Assembly (NCBI RefSeq): GCF_042432815.1
Contig: NZ_JBHLWM010000008.1
Location: 1,054,001 to 1,118,000 of the forward strand
Origin: Rhodopseudomonas telluris
GTDB taxonomy: Bacteria; Pseudomonadota; Alphaproteobacteria; Rhizobiales; Xanthobacteraceae
DNA length: 64,000 nucleotides
Direction: 5' to 3'
This document shows positions 40,936 through 49,924 of this stretch, in pieces. Under the pieces are notes generated by a model. It searched no databases. It had not been told where the DNA came from and was given only the letters and a program-made list of their open reading frames with translations. How positions within the stretch are numbered: position 1 is the first letter of the stretch; the number at the start of each line of letters is the position of its first letter. Made by a program: the position numbers and the translations under genes.

Positions 40936-42513
40936 TCAATAGCCGAGCGCCAGACCATCCTTGCGATGATCCGAGGCGCCGAGCAGGACGCCGCGTTCGC
41001 GGTCGATGCGGATCGCCTGGCAGCCGCCGATCGCCTCCTCGGTCCAGCGCGTGGTGTGTCCCCGGCGCTGCATCTCGTCGTGGATGTCCTGGCCGATCGT
41101 CGTCTCCAGCGCCAGCGCACCGTCGAAGCAGAAGCTGCGCGGACGCTCGGCCGCGGCCTGGATGTCGAGGCCAAGGTCCAGCACGTTCGAAATGAAGTTG
41201 GCGTGCCCCGCGGCCTGATAGTGGCCGCCCATCACGCCGAACGGCATCACGGCCTGATCGCCCCGCATCAGCATGCCGGGGATGATCGTGTGCATCGGCC
41301 GCTTGCTCGGCGCCAGCGAATTGGGATGGCCCGGCTTGGCGCGGAAGCTCCAGCCGCGATTGTGCAACAGCACGCCGGAGTTCGGCGCGTAGATGCCGCT
41401 GCCGAACGGATAGAAGATCGAATTGATCAGCGACACCGCGTTGAGGTCGCGATCGACCACCGTAACGTACACCGTGTCGCGATGTTCGGTGTCGAGCCAC
41501 GGCTGCGCCTCACCGGCGCGATCCATCGTGATCGCCTGCCGAATCCTGCCGATGACGGCGTCCGACAGGAAGCGGGCGGGCTCGAGCGGGCTGGTCGCAG
41601 GATCGCAGAAATACGCGTCGCGCGTCGCATAGGCGGCCTTGGTGGCTTCGGCGAGCAGATGAATCCGATCCGCCTCACTGAGCTTGCCGACCTCGTAGCC
41701 TTCGAGCACGCGCAGGATCATCAGCGCCGCGAGACCCTGCCCGTTCGGCGGACATTCCATCACCGTATAGCCGCGATAATCGGCCGAGATCGGCGTCACA
41801 TCCTCGCTGCGGTGCGCGGCGAAATCATCGACGCGATGAGCGCCGCCAAGCTTGCGCAGCACCGCCACCATTTCCTCGGCGACTTCGCCCTCATAGAAGC
41901 CGGCGCGGCCTTCCCGCGCGATCTTGCGCAGCGTCGCGCCGAGCCGCGGCTGCGAGCGCACGTCGCCGATCTCCGGCACCTTGCCTCCGGGCAGAAACTG
42001 CGCAGCGGCGTTGGGATCGATCTCGACGCGCTCGCGAAACCGCCGCCAATCCGAGGCGACGCGCGGCGTGACGCAGAAGCCCTGCTCCGCGGCCTCGATC
42101 GCCGGCGCCAGCACATCGGCCAGCGGCAGGCTGCCGTGGCGCTCCATCAATGTGCACCACGCGTCGATTGAACCCGGAATGGTGACGGCTTCCGGCGATG
42201 TCGGCGGGATGTCGCGCGAGTCACCACTTGCATACTTTTCCGCGTCGGTCCCGGCCGGGGTGCGGCCGGAGCCGTTCAGCGCGATCGGACGGCCACCGCG
42301 CGGCGCGATCAGGGCGAAGCAATCGCCGCCGATGCCGGTCATCTGCGGCTCGACCACGCCCTGCACCGCGACCGCGGCGACCGCGGCATCGATCGCGTTG
42401 CCGCCACGACGCAGGATATCGACCGCCGCCAGCGTCGCGCGCGGATGCGACGTCGCCGCCATGCCGTTCTGCGCCACCGCAAGCGAGCGGCCGGTCTTGT
42501 GAAAATCGCGCAT
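40936..42513 (-). CDS. Gamma-glutamyltransferase family protein
   Basis: This 525-residue Ntn-hydrolase precursor has an N-terminal GGNAIDAAVAAVAVQGVVEP and MTGIGGDCFALI, and a nucleophile site at about the middle: HRDTVYVTVVD, where Thr would start the small subunit after self-cleavage. YPFGSGIYAPNSGVLL is the usual next block. Family members hydrolyse gamma-glutamyl bonds or related amides. No signal peptide is visible, so it may be cytoplasmic. ATG 42513 is chosen because the longer frame to 42642 adds unmatched sequence. It is the last gene of the minus-strand amine oxidase group, which suggests use of gamma-glutamyl amines. Confidence 0.88.
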   Translation of the reverse strand: MRDFHKTGRSLAVAQNGMAATSHPRATLAAVDILRRGGNAIDAAVAAVAVQGVVEPQMTGIGGDCFALIAPRGGRPIALNGSGRTPAGTDAEKYASGDSRDIPPTSPEAVTIPGSIDAWCTLMERHGSLPLADVLAPAIEAAEQGFCVTPRVASDWRRFRERVEIDPNAAAQFLPGGKVPEIGDVRSQPRLGATLRKIAREGRAGFYEGEVAEEMVAVLRKLGGAHRVDDFAAHRSEDVTPISADYRGYTVMECPPNGQGLAALMILRVLEGYEVGKLSEADRIHLLAEATKAAYATRDAYFCDPATSPLEPARFLSDAVIGRIRQAITMDRAGEAQPWLDTEHRDTVYVTVVDRDLNAVSLINSIFYPFGSGIYAPNSGVLLHNRGWSFRAKPGHPNSLAPSKRPMHTIIPGMLMRGDQAVMPFGVMGGHYQAAGHANFISNVLDLGLDIQAAAERPRSFCFDGALALETTIGQDIHDEMQRRGHTTRWTEEAIGGCQAIRIDRERGVLLGASDHRKDGLALGY

Positions 42514-42532
42514 TCTTCGTTCCTTGTTGAAT

Positions 42533-42790
42533 TCAGTTCGTGGCTGATAGCGCCGGAAACAGCGCGCGGCAAATCGGGCCATGCCAATCCTGCAAGGCCG
42601 ATGCCGGAGCTGCGGCAATGATGGCCACCGCCGCAACTGCACCGAGTATCAGGCCCGCGCCGATCGCAATCGGCGGCCGCAGCACCGCCCCGGTCCCGCG
42701 ATGATGACGGCAGCTGCCTTCCGCCGCGCCCCCGGAGCCGCGCAGCACGACCTGCACGGCGCCGAGCAGCAGCGCAATCAGACAGCACAT
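42533..42790 (-). CDS. Small membrane protein between amine oxidase and GGT
   Basis: This 85-residue protein starts MCCLIALLLGAVQVVL and has a second hydrophobic segment IAIGAGLILGAVAAVAIIA. Cysteines near the N-terminus and a CRHH stretch could bind metal. It starts 7 bases after the amine oxidase stop and ends 19 bases before the GGT start, so the three genes are likely one transcript. I do not recognise the family. The function may be linked to metal handling, but this is a guess. Confidence 0.5.
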   Translation of the reverse strand: MCCLIALLLGAVQVVLRGSGGAAEGSCRHHRGTGAVLRPPIAIGAGLILGAVAAVAIIAAAPASALQDWHGPICRALFPALSATN

Positions 42791-42797
42791 GCAGGGG

Positions 42798-44816
42798 TCA
42801 GCCGGCGTGGCAGCAGGAGCTGCCGCCGTTCGCCTCACCATGCAGCACGCTGCGCGCATTGCGCTCCGGTGCGATGTCGCTGGCCGCATTGGCGGCGAAG
42901 AAGCCGACCGGCTTCATCGTAAAGCCGGCATATTCGACCGGCATCACCGGGAAATCCTCCGGCTTGCAGATGTGGGTGTGGCCGAAACTGTGCCAGACCA
43001 CGATGTCGGCATTCTCGATCGGGCGGTCCTGCGCGACGTAGCGCGGCAAGCCGTCGCCGCCGGCGTGGACGTTCGGATAGTCGCCGCTGGCGTATTTTTC
43101 GGCCGGATCGAACGCCGTGACCCAGACGTGCTTGGTGGCAAAGCCGCCGCGCTTGCGCACGTAGCTCTCCTCCTGTGCCAACATCAACGGGCTCGGCATG
43201 ACGACGAGCTTGTAGGACGGCGCATTGCCCACGGAGTTTTTCACGTTCGGATTGCTGATCTTCCAGAACCGTCCCGTCTCGCCATTGGCGACCGCAGTGC
43301 CCTCGCTTTCCTTGGTCATCACCCGCGTGGTTGTATCGAACACGTTGCCGTACGGATTGTCGGGACCGAACGGCCGCGGCACGAAATCGTGCTCGGTCAC
43401 GGTGTTGCCGCCGCCGTCGAGGTCCATGTGCATCCGCACGTTGAAGAAGTGCTGGTGGGTCGGGCCGCCAAGATTGTCGTCGACCATGCCGCCCCATTTG
43501 TAGCGCTCGCCCGGCTGCACCGCGGTGGTCTGAATGATGCCGGTGAGCTTGGCTTCGAGCTGAATGGTGCCGTCCTGATAAAAGTACCAATAGAAGCCGT
43601 AGTCGTAGTTTCCGACGGTCGCGAAGAAGCTGATCACCAGCCGCCGCGAACGCCGAACCTCGAACAGGCCGTTGCGAAATTCGTAGTGCTTCCAGAGGAT
43701 GCCGTAATCCTCCTCATGCATGCAGATCGCGTTCTTCATCACGAACGGCGCGCCCTTGTCGTCGGCGGCCGGCACGTCGAAATAATGGATGTGACCGAGG
43801 CAGTCACAGCCGAGTTCGAGCGCATTGGCGAGCATGCCGAGGCCGTACTCGCCGGCATCGAAGGCGGACTTCCAGAAGTGATTGGGATTGGGATCGGCGT
43901 ACGGCACCACCATTTCGGTGACGCTGGCACGATGAATCATCGAACGCTTCCGCTCGCCGTCTTGATAGCCGAGCTGATGCAGCACCAGGCCTTCGCGCGG
44001 CGTGAAGCCGACGCGGAAATTCCATTTCTGCCACTCGACGTTCCAGCCATCGACCTTGAAGCTGGCGCCCTCGGGCTGCTCGATGTGCAGCGGCTTGATG
44101 TCGGTGCGCGGATTTTTGATCTCATGCGCGCCGTAGTTCCGCTTCTTGCGGGGGATCGGAACGATCGGATCCTCGTCGAGCAGATCGACCACCTTGCCGG
44201 CGATCAGGTCCACCACGGCGACGACACCTTCGATCGGATGCGCGTAGGCGTTGTCCTGCGGATGCTCGCGGAAGAAGCTGGTGGCGCGGACGATGCGGGC
44301 GCCGCGTTCGAATTCCTTGTCGAAGAAGCCCGAGGAAAACGGATCGACCTGCACCAGCTCGATCTCCGCCTCGCTCAGACCACGGCGCTTCATCGCGGCG
44401 CGCCAGCCGGGATCGGCCTTCACCACCGCGTCGGTCTTGTAAAACTCTTCGAGCATCACCGGCGGCTGGCCATACGGCGGCTGGCTGTTGGGCTGCACTT
44501 TGCGCGACAAGATGGTCGACGACGCGACGTCCACGATGTGCTCGGCCGCCTCGCCGTTCGAGACATCCAACGTCAGCACGAAGGCACGGCGCGGCAGCAT
44601 GGCGCCGGCATCGAATTCGCGCAGCTCCGACTTGAGAGGCTCCTCGAGCCGCACCGTCGGAAACCGGCAATGCTCCGGCGATGGCGCAGCGTCCCGCACG
44701 ACATTGCAGACGGTCGCGATCTCCGTTTCGGTGAGCGGGTCCAGTGGATGAGGCGCAGACGCCTTCAGCGCGGGCTCCTGCGGTCGCTCAGTAGCTTCAG
44801 ACATCATCTGGGACAT
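42798..44816 (-). CDS. Copper-containing primary amine oxidase
   Basis: This 672-residue quinoprotein oxidises primary amines to aldehydes with release of ammonia and hydrogen peroxide. The TPQ-forming tyrosine is Tyr404 in VGNYDYGF. The copper ligands include His454 and His456 (GPTHQHFFNV) and a later one in WHSFGHTH. The base aspartate is in SAFDAGEYGLG (about Asp320). No signal peptide is seen, so it would act in the cytosol. A start at 44816 is chosen, because GGAG lies 6 bases before it; ATG 44828 is the other option. The C-terminus ends SSCCHAG. It lies next to the GGT and the Dpp-type importer genes. Confidence 0.92.
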   Translation of the reverse strand: MSQMMSEATERPQEPALKASAPHPLDPLTETEIATVCNVVRDAAPSPEHCRFPTVRLEEPLKSELREFDAGAMLPRRAFVLTLDVSNGEAAEHIVDVASSTILSRKVQPNSQPPYGQPPVMLEEFYKTDAVVKADPGWRAAMKRRGLSEAEIELVQVDPFSSGFFDKEFERGARIVRATSFFREHPQDNAYAHPIEGVVAVVDLIAGKVVDLLDEDPIVPIPRKKRNYGAHEIKNPRTDIKPLHIEQPEGASFKVDGWNVEWQKWNFRVGFTPREGLVLHQLGYQDGERKRSMIHRASVTEMVVPYADPNPNHFWKSAFDAGEYGLGMLANALELGCDCLGHIHYFDVPAADDKGAPFVMKNAICMHEEDYGILWKHYEFRNGLFEVRRSRRLVISFFATVGNYDYGFYWYFYQDGTIQLEAKLTGIIQTTAVQPGERYKWGGMVDDNLGGPTHQHFFNVRMHMDLDGGGNTVTEHDFVPRPFGPDNPYGNVFDTTTRVMTKESEGTAVANGETGRFWKISNPNVKNSVGNAPSYKLVVMPSPLMLAQEESYVRKRGGFATKHVWVTAFDPAEKYASGDYPNVHAGGDGLPRYVAQDRPIENADIVVWHSFGHTHICKPEDFPVMPVEYAGFTMKPVGFFAANAASDIAPERNARSVLHGEANGGSSCCHAG

Positions 44817-44849
44817 GGTTGGCTCCATCCTGATCCGGTCGTGTTACAT

Positions 44850-46475
44850 TCAGACTGTGGCGAGCGCGCGGAACCGCTCCTGGCCGGGAGCGGCCGCGAA
44901 CAGGGCGCGTGTGTAGTCGTGCTGCGGGTGCTGCATGATCCCCGCGGTCGGGCCGCTCTCGACAATCTCGCCGTGACGCATCACCATGATGCGATCGCAG
45001 AGTTCGGCGGCGACGCGCAGGTCATGAGTGATGAACAGCATCGCCAGCCCGAGCCGCGCGCGCAGATCCGCGAACAATTTGAGCACCTGGGCCTGAACCG
45101 TGACGTCGAGCGCCGAGACGGACTCGTCGGCGATCAGGATCTGCGGTTCGCTGACCAGCGCACGGGCAATGCAGATCCGCTGGCGCTGGCCGCCGGAGAA
45201 TTCATGCGGCAGGCGGTCGAAGATATCCGTATCCATGCCGACGAGTTCGAGCAGCGCCCGCACCTTCTCTCGCGCAACTTCGGCGGGCACGCCGAAATTG
45301 ACAGCCCCCTCGATCAGCGAACGGCCGACCGGAAGGCGCGGATTGAGCGAGCGATACGGGTCTTGGAACACGACTTGAATGTAGCGACGCTGCAGCCGCA
45401 GTTCTTCCTGACCGGCCTTCGAGATGTCACGCCCCATCAGCAGGATCTGCCCTGCCGTCGGCGTCGCGAGCCGCGCGACACAGCGCGCGAGCGTCGACTT
45501 GCCTGAACCGGATTCCCCGACCACGCCGAGAATTTCGCCCTGGTTCAACGTGAAGCTCGCGCCCTTGAGCGCATGCGTCGTGGTCGATGCACCGAACAGC
45601 GACCGTCGCCCGTACACCATCTCGACATTGCGAACGTCGAGAACCGGTGCCGCAGCCTCGGCCCGGGTTTCCCCGGACGCCTTTCCCTTCGGAACGGAGT
45701 CGATCAGCAACCGCGTATACGCCTTCTCCGGCGACTGCAGAACCTTTGCAGCCGGCCCGCTTTCGACCAGTTCGCCGCGCTGCATCACCACGACCTGATC
45801 GGCGATATCCGCGACGACGCCGAAATCGTGCGTGATGAACAAAACACCGATGTTGCGGCGCTCGACCAGCGACTTGATGAGGCCGAGGATCTGCTTCTGT
45901 GTCGTCACGTCCAGCGCCGTGGTCGGTTCGTCGGCGATCAGCAGCGACGGTGACAACAGGAGAGCCATCGCGATCATCACGCGCTGGCGCTGTCCGCCGG
46001 ACAATTGATGCGGATACGCATTCATCACCCGCTTCGGATCGCGGACCAGCATATCCTCGAGGGTCTTCAGGATCAGGGCATCGAGTGCACCGCGCGACAT
46101 CGGCGTCTCGCCGTGAAACTCCACCACCTCGGCGAGTTGCGACCGGATCGTCATCACCGGGTTCAACGCCGTCATCGGCTCCTGGAAGATCATCGCCATC
46201 CGGCTGCCGCGCAGTTTCCGCAGCCGCTCAGGATCGGCACCCAGCAGTTCCTGCCCGAGCAGACGGATCGAACCGGCCCGCGCCGTCAACGCGTCGGGTA
46301 GCAGCCCCATTACGCTGAACGACGTCACGGACTTGCCCGACCCGGACTCTCCGACGATGCAGGCGATCTCGCCCGGGCCGATCTCCAGGTCGAGACCGCG
46401 CACGATCGGCTCGGCGGATGGATCGTCGCCACGGCCGACGACGAGGCCCTGGATGGTGAGAACCGGTTCGGTCAT
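44850..46475 (-). CDS. Dpp/Opp-type ABC transporter, fused ATP-binding protein
   Basis: This 541-residue protein contains both ATPases of a peptide-type importer in one chain. The N-terminal half (DppD-like) has Walker A GESGSGKS, signature LSGGQRQR and Walker B LLIADEPTTAL. The C-terminal half (DppF-like) has another GESGSGKS, FSGGQRQR and ILIADESVSAL. ATG 46475 overlaps the permease gene stop by four bases. The frame is open further upstream but is a shadow of that gene. It powers uptake by the two permeases encoded upstream. The amine oxidase gene follows 33 bases downstream. Confidence 0.92.
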   Translation of the reverse strand: MTEPVLTIQGLVVGRGDDPSAEPIVRGLDLEIGPGEIACIVGESGSGKSVTSFSVMGLLPDALTARAGSIRLLGQELLGADPERLRKLRGSRMAMIFQEPMTALNPVMTIRSQLAEVVEFHGETPMSRGALDALILKTLEDMLVRDPKRVMNAYPHQLSGGQRQRVMIAMALLLSPSLLIADEPTTALDVTTQKQILGLIKSLVERRNIGVLFITHDFGVVADIADQVVVMQRGELVESGPAAKVLQSPEKAYTRLLIDSVPKGKASGETRAEAAAPVLDVRNVEMVYGRRSLFGASTTTHALKGASFTLNQGEILGVVGESGSGKSTLARCVARLATPTAGQILLMGRDISKAGQEELRLQRRYIQVVFQDPYRSLNPRLPVGRSLIEGAVNFGVPAEVAREKVRALLELVGMDTDIFDRLPHEFSGGQRQRICIARALVSEPQILIADESVSALDVTVQAQVLKLFADLRARLGLAMLFITHDLRVAAELCDRIMVMRHGEIVESGPTAGIMQHPQHDYTRALFAAAPGQERFRALATV

Positions 46476-47359
46476 TTGAGGCGCCCCACCGACTTGGCCA
46501 ACCGAGGATCGAGCAGATCGCGCAAGCCATCGCCGATGCGATTGATCGCGAACACGGTCAGCACGATGCACAGACCGGGCAACAGCATCAGCATCGGCTT
46601 GACCTGGAACACCAGGCGCGCGTTCGCCATCATGTTGCCCCAGCTCGGCACCTCGTCGGGCATGCCGATGCCGAGGAACGACAGCGAGGCTTCGATCAGG
46701 ATCGCCGACGACGCGATAAAGGTCGCCTGTGCAATCAGGGGGGCGAGCACGTTCGGAACCATGTGCCGTGCGATCAGCGTCGGCGTCCGCGTGCCCATGC
46801 TGACTGCCGCCTCGATGTAGGGCTCCTCGCGCACGGTCAGCACGATGCTGCGCACCAGGCGCGCCACCCGCGGAATTTCAGGGATCGCGATCGCAATGCA
46901 GATCGTCACCAGGTCGGCCCCGAGCGCGCCGATCATCGCCACCGCAAACAGGATCGCGGGGATCGCCATGACGCCGTCCATTGCGCGCATCAACAGCCCG
47001 TCGATCCACCGCACCGCGCCGGAAATCAGCCCGAGCAGAGCGCCGAACACCACAGCGAGCAGCGCAACGACGCCGCCCACCAGCAATGAAACCCTGCTGC
47101 CATAGATCAGCCGGCTATAAACATCGCGGCCGAGATGATCGGTCCCGAGCCATGCCGCGGCGCTCGGCGGCTTCAGCCGCAGACGCGGCTGCACAGCCGC
47201 CGGATCGACCACACCGAGCGCTCCGGCAAAGATCGCGATCAGGATCAGCGCGCCGAGCACGACCAAGCCGAACAGCATGGCTTTGCTGCGGAAGATCGCC
47301 GGCAAGGAACGCGCGCGTGTCCGTGCGGCGACCGGCGATGCCGTGGCGATCACACTCAT
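46472..47359 (-). CDS. Dpp/Opp-type ABC transporter permease (DppC-like)
   Basis: This 295-residue membrane protein has one segment near the N-terminus and a permease domain of about five segments. It has the typical GTDHLGRDVYSRLIYGSR after the first segment and the coupling motif EAAVSMGTRTPTLIARHMVPN. It overlaps the DppB-like gene start-to-stop by four bases and the ATPase gene likewise, so the operon is translationally linked. It probably imports amide-linked or peptide-like compounds. Confidence 0.92.
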   Translation of the reverse strand: MSVIATASPVAARTRARSLPAIFRSKAMLFGLVVLGALILIAIFAGALGVVDPAAVQPRLRLKPPSAAAWLGTDHLGRDVYSRLIYGSRVSLLVGGVVALLAVVFGALLGLISGAVRWIDGLLMRAMDGVMAIPAILFAVAMIGALGADLVTICIAIAIPEIPRVARLVRSIVLTVREEPYIEAAVSMGTRTPTLIARHMVPNVLAPLIAQATFIASSAILIEASLSFLGIGMPDEVPSWGNMMANARLVFQVKPMLMLLPGLCIVLTVFAINRIGDGLRDLLDPRLAKSVGRLK

Positions 47360-48306
47360 GACAGCGAAATCCTCGGGTCAAAGGCTGCGTAGCTGAGGTC
47401 GATCAGAAGGTTGATCAGCACGTAGACGCCCCCGAACACGATAATGACGGCCTGGATCACCGGATAGTCGCGCGCCATCACCGAGTCGACGGTGAGCCGA
47501 CCGAGCCCGGGCAGATTGAAGATGCTTTCCGTGATCACCACGCCGCCGATCAACAGCGCAACGCCGATACCGATGATCGAAACGATCGGCACCGCGGCGT
47601 TGCGCAGCGCGTGCCGGAAGATCACCACCCGCTCGGGAAGCCCCTTCGCGCGCGCAGTGCGCACATAATCGTCGGACATCACCTCGAGCAGACTGGTCCG
47701 CGACACCCGTGCGATCAGCGCGACATAGACGAAGCTGAGCGTGAGCACCGGCAGCGTCAGATGCCACAGGAAGCGGCCGAGGCCAGCCGACAACGGCGCG
47801 TAGCCCTGGACCGGGAACAGCCCCGCCTGCATCGACAGCACATAGATCCACACGTAGCCGACCGCGAAGGTGGGGACCGCGAAGCCAGCGGTCGTCATCA
47901 CCGAGGTCAGCTGATCGACGATCCCGCCGCGCCGCCAAGCCGCGTAGACTCCGAGCGGCACGCCGATGACGACAGACACCAGCATGGTGAGCAGCGACAC
48001 CGCGATCGTCGGGGCCGTATGCTGACCGATCAATCGCAGCACCGGCGTGCCCGACACGATCGAGGTGCCGAGATCGCCTTGCACGACGTGCCAGCCCCAT
48101 TGCAGGAACTGCACGATCAGCGGCTGATCGAGGCCGAGCCGCGCCCGGATGGCCGCGATCACTTCGGGCGACGCATTGTCGCCGGCGAGTTGCGCCACCG
48201 GATCGCCCGAACTGATGCGCAGCAGCACGAACGCGATCAGGGCGACCGCAACCAGCACTGGCACCGTCGCTGCGACGCGCCGCCCGATGAGGAGCAGGAC
48301 CCGCAC
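47356..48306 (-). CDS. Dpp/Opp-type ABC transporter permease (DppB-like)
   Basis: This 316-residue membrane protein has an N-terminal segment VAATVPVLVAVALIAFVLL, the family motif GDPVAQLAGDNAS, and the coupling region MSDDYVRTARAKGLPER. A GTG start at 48306 is chosen: it stands directly after the stop of the substrate-binding gene (TGA at 48308-48310), and the extended frame adds no sense. It forms the import channel with the DppC-like subunit. Confidence 0.9.
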   Translation of the reverse strand: MRVLLLIGRRVAATVPVLVAVALIAFVLLRISSGDPVAQLAGDNASPEVIAAIRARLGLDQPLIVQFLQWGWHVVQGDLGTSIVSGTPVLRLIGQHTAPTIAVSLLTMLVSVVIGVPLGVYAAWRRGGIVDQLTSVMTTAGFAVPTFAVGYVWIYVLSMQAGLFPVQGYAPLSAGLGRFLWHLTLPVLTLSFVYVALIARVSRTSLLEVMSDDYVRTARAKGLPERVVIFRHALRNAAVPIVSIIGIGVALLIGGVVITESIFNLPGLGRLTVDSVMARDYPVIQAVIIVFGGVYVLINLLIDLSYAAFDPRISLS

Positions 48307-48307
48307 C

Positions 48308-49897
48308 TCACACCTTCTCGACGTTCCAGAACAGCGGCGCCGGCGCGGCAATGATGCCGGTCAGCGCCTTGGAATGGCACACCGGCTGCTTGATCAGGCC
48401 GCCCGGAATGTGCGTCACGACCTCGTAGGCGCGGGCCTGAATCGCGTCGGCGGTCGCCTTCTGCGCCTCCGGGTTCGGCTCCATCGCGAACTTGGCCCGC
48501 AGCGCCTCGACCTCGGCATCCTCCGGCCAGCCCGGAATGCCGCTCGCTTTGCCGCGGGTGTCGATCAGGGTGTTGGTGAGCGGATTCATCAGGTCCGCCG
48601 TCGTCGTGACATAGTGATAGACTGACCAACCGCCCTGTGCCGCAGCATCGGTCTTGGCGCGCCGCGCCAGGATCGATCCCCAATCCATCGTCAGAACCTG
48701 GACGTTCATGCCGAGCGCGCGCAGCTTCTGCGCGGTCACGGTCGACGAGCCGTACAGCATCGGCGAGTCGGTGCCCTGCATCATCACGACCGGCGCACCG
48801 TTGTAGCCGCCCTTCTTGAGCAATTCCTTGGCGCGCGCGAGGTCCGGCTTGCCGTTCCAGCCGGACTCGGAGGCGAACGGCGTGTTCGGCCCGAACATCG
48901 CCGCGCTGGGCTGGTAGTAATCGGGGTTGCCGACCTGCGCCTCCAGCCAGTCGACCTGATCGCTGGCGTACATCAGCGCCTGCCGGGTTTCCGGTCGATT
49001 GAACGGCTCGGTCAGCCAGTTCATCCGCACCACCGACATGAAACCGAGCGGATTGTAGTCGGCGACCACGAGCTTCTTGTCCTGGGCAAGCTTCGGCAAA
49101 AGATCGTGCGGCGGTGCTTCGAGGAAATCGATCTCGCCGTTCGATAGCGCATTGGCCGCGGTCTGCATGTCCGGCATGCTGATCCACTCGTAGCGATCGA
49201 CCTTCACCACCTTGCCGCCGGCGAGCCCGTCCGGCGCTTCGGCGCGCGGCACGTAGTTCGGATTCCGCTCATAGGCGGCGCGGCTGCCGGGCTGGAATTC
49301 GGATGCCAGGAAGCGGAACGGCCCCGACCCGATGAATTCGGTGACCGGCTGCTCGGGAGGCTGCTGCGCGAGCCGAGCCGGCATGATGAACGGGAAGATG
49401 CTCGCCGGCTTTGCCAGCGTCTGCAGCACTTGGCCGTAAGGCGATTTCAGCACGATCTGGAAGGTGCGCTGATCGACCATCCTGAACTCGGCCACATAAC
49501 CCATCATGCGACCGCCCATCGTGTCGCGCTTGCCCCAGCGCTGCAGCGACGGGACGACGTCGGCCGAGGTGACCGGGGCGCCGTCGTGGAACGCCAGCCC
49601 CGGGCGCAGCACGAAGGTGTAGGTCAAGCCGTCCGAAGAGACCTCGTGGCTCTCGACCATCTGCGGACGGACCTGAAACTTCGAATCCATCGCGAACAGC
49701 GTGTCGTAGATGTTGAGACCGTGATTGCGTCCGGTCCATGCGGTGTTGATCACCGGGTCGGTCGCGCGCAGCGGTGCGTGCATCACGGCGCGGATCGTCT
49801 TGGACGAAGCTCCCCGCGCGATGGTGGGCATCATCCCGGCCGCCAGACTGGCGGCACCGGCTTTCAGGATCGTGCGGCGATTCAAGGTCGTCAGCAT
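48308..49897 (-). CDS. Dpp/Opp-type substrate-binding protein, Tat-exported
   Basis: This 529-residue periplasmic protein has a twin-arginine signal: LNRRTILKAGAASLAAGMMP. The mature part is an SBP family 5 fold: YDTLFAMDSKFQVRPQMVES, GLTYTFVLRPGLAFHDGAPV and EFIGSGPFRFL. A good AGGAGC stands before the ATG. It captures the compound for the DppBC channel; its relation to the NylB-like gene, 27 bases upstream, suggests an amide-type compound. Tat export implies folding in the cytoplasm. Confidence 0.9.
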   Translation of the reverse strand: MLTTLNRRTILKAGAASLAAGMMPTIARGASSKTIRAVMHAPLRATDPVINTAWTGRNHGLNIYDTLFAMDSKFQVRPQMVESHEVSSDGLTYTFVLRPGLAFHDGAPVTSADVVPSLQRWGKRDTMGGRMMGYVAEFRMVDQRTFQIVLKSPYGQVLQTLAKPASIFPFIMPARLAQQPPEQPVTEFIGSGPFRFLASEFQPGSRAAYERNPNYVPRAEAPDGLAGGKVVKVDRYEWISMPDMQTAANALSNGEIDFLEAPPHDLLPKLAQDKKLVVADYNPLGFMSVVRMNWLTEPFNRPETRQALMYASDQVDWLEAQVGNPDYYQPSAAMFGPNTPFASESGWNGKPDLARAKELLKKGGYNGAPVVMMQGTDSPMLYGSSTVTAQKLRALGMNVQVLTMDWGSILARRAKTDAAAQGGWSVYHYVTTTADLMNPLTNTLIDTRGKASGIPGWPEDAEVEALRAKFAMEPNPEAQKATADAIQARAYEVVTHIPGGLIKQPVCHSKALTGIIAAPAPLFWNVEKV

Positions 49898-49924
49898 GGA
49901 GAGCTCCTGGTGCAAATCGATTGA

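Noticed and set aside
42789..45506. Long open frame of 905 codons on the plus strand
   Set aside because: It lies opposite the amine oxidase and ATPase genes, has low-complexity composition (many H, R, A, D) and matches no fold. It is a high-GC shadow.
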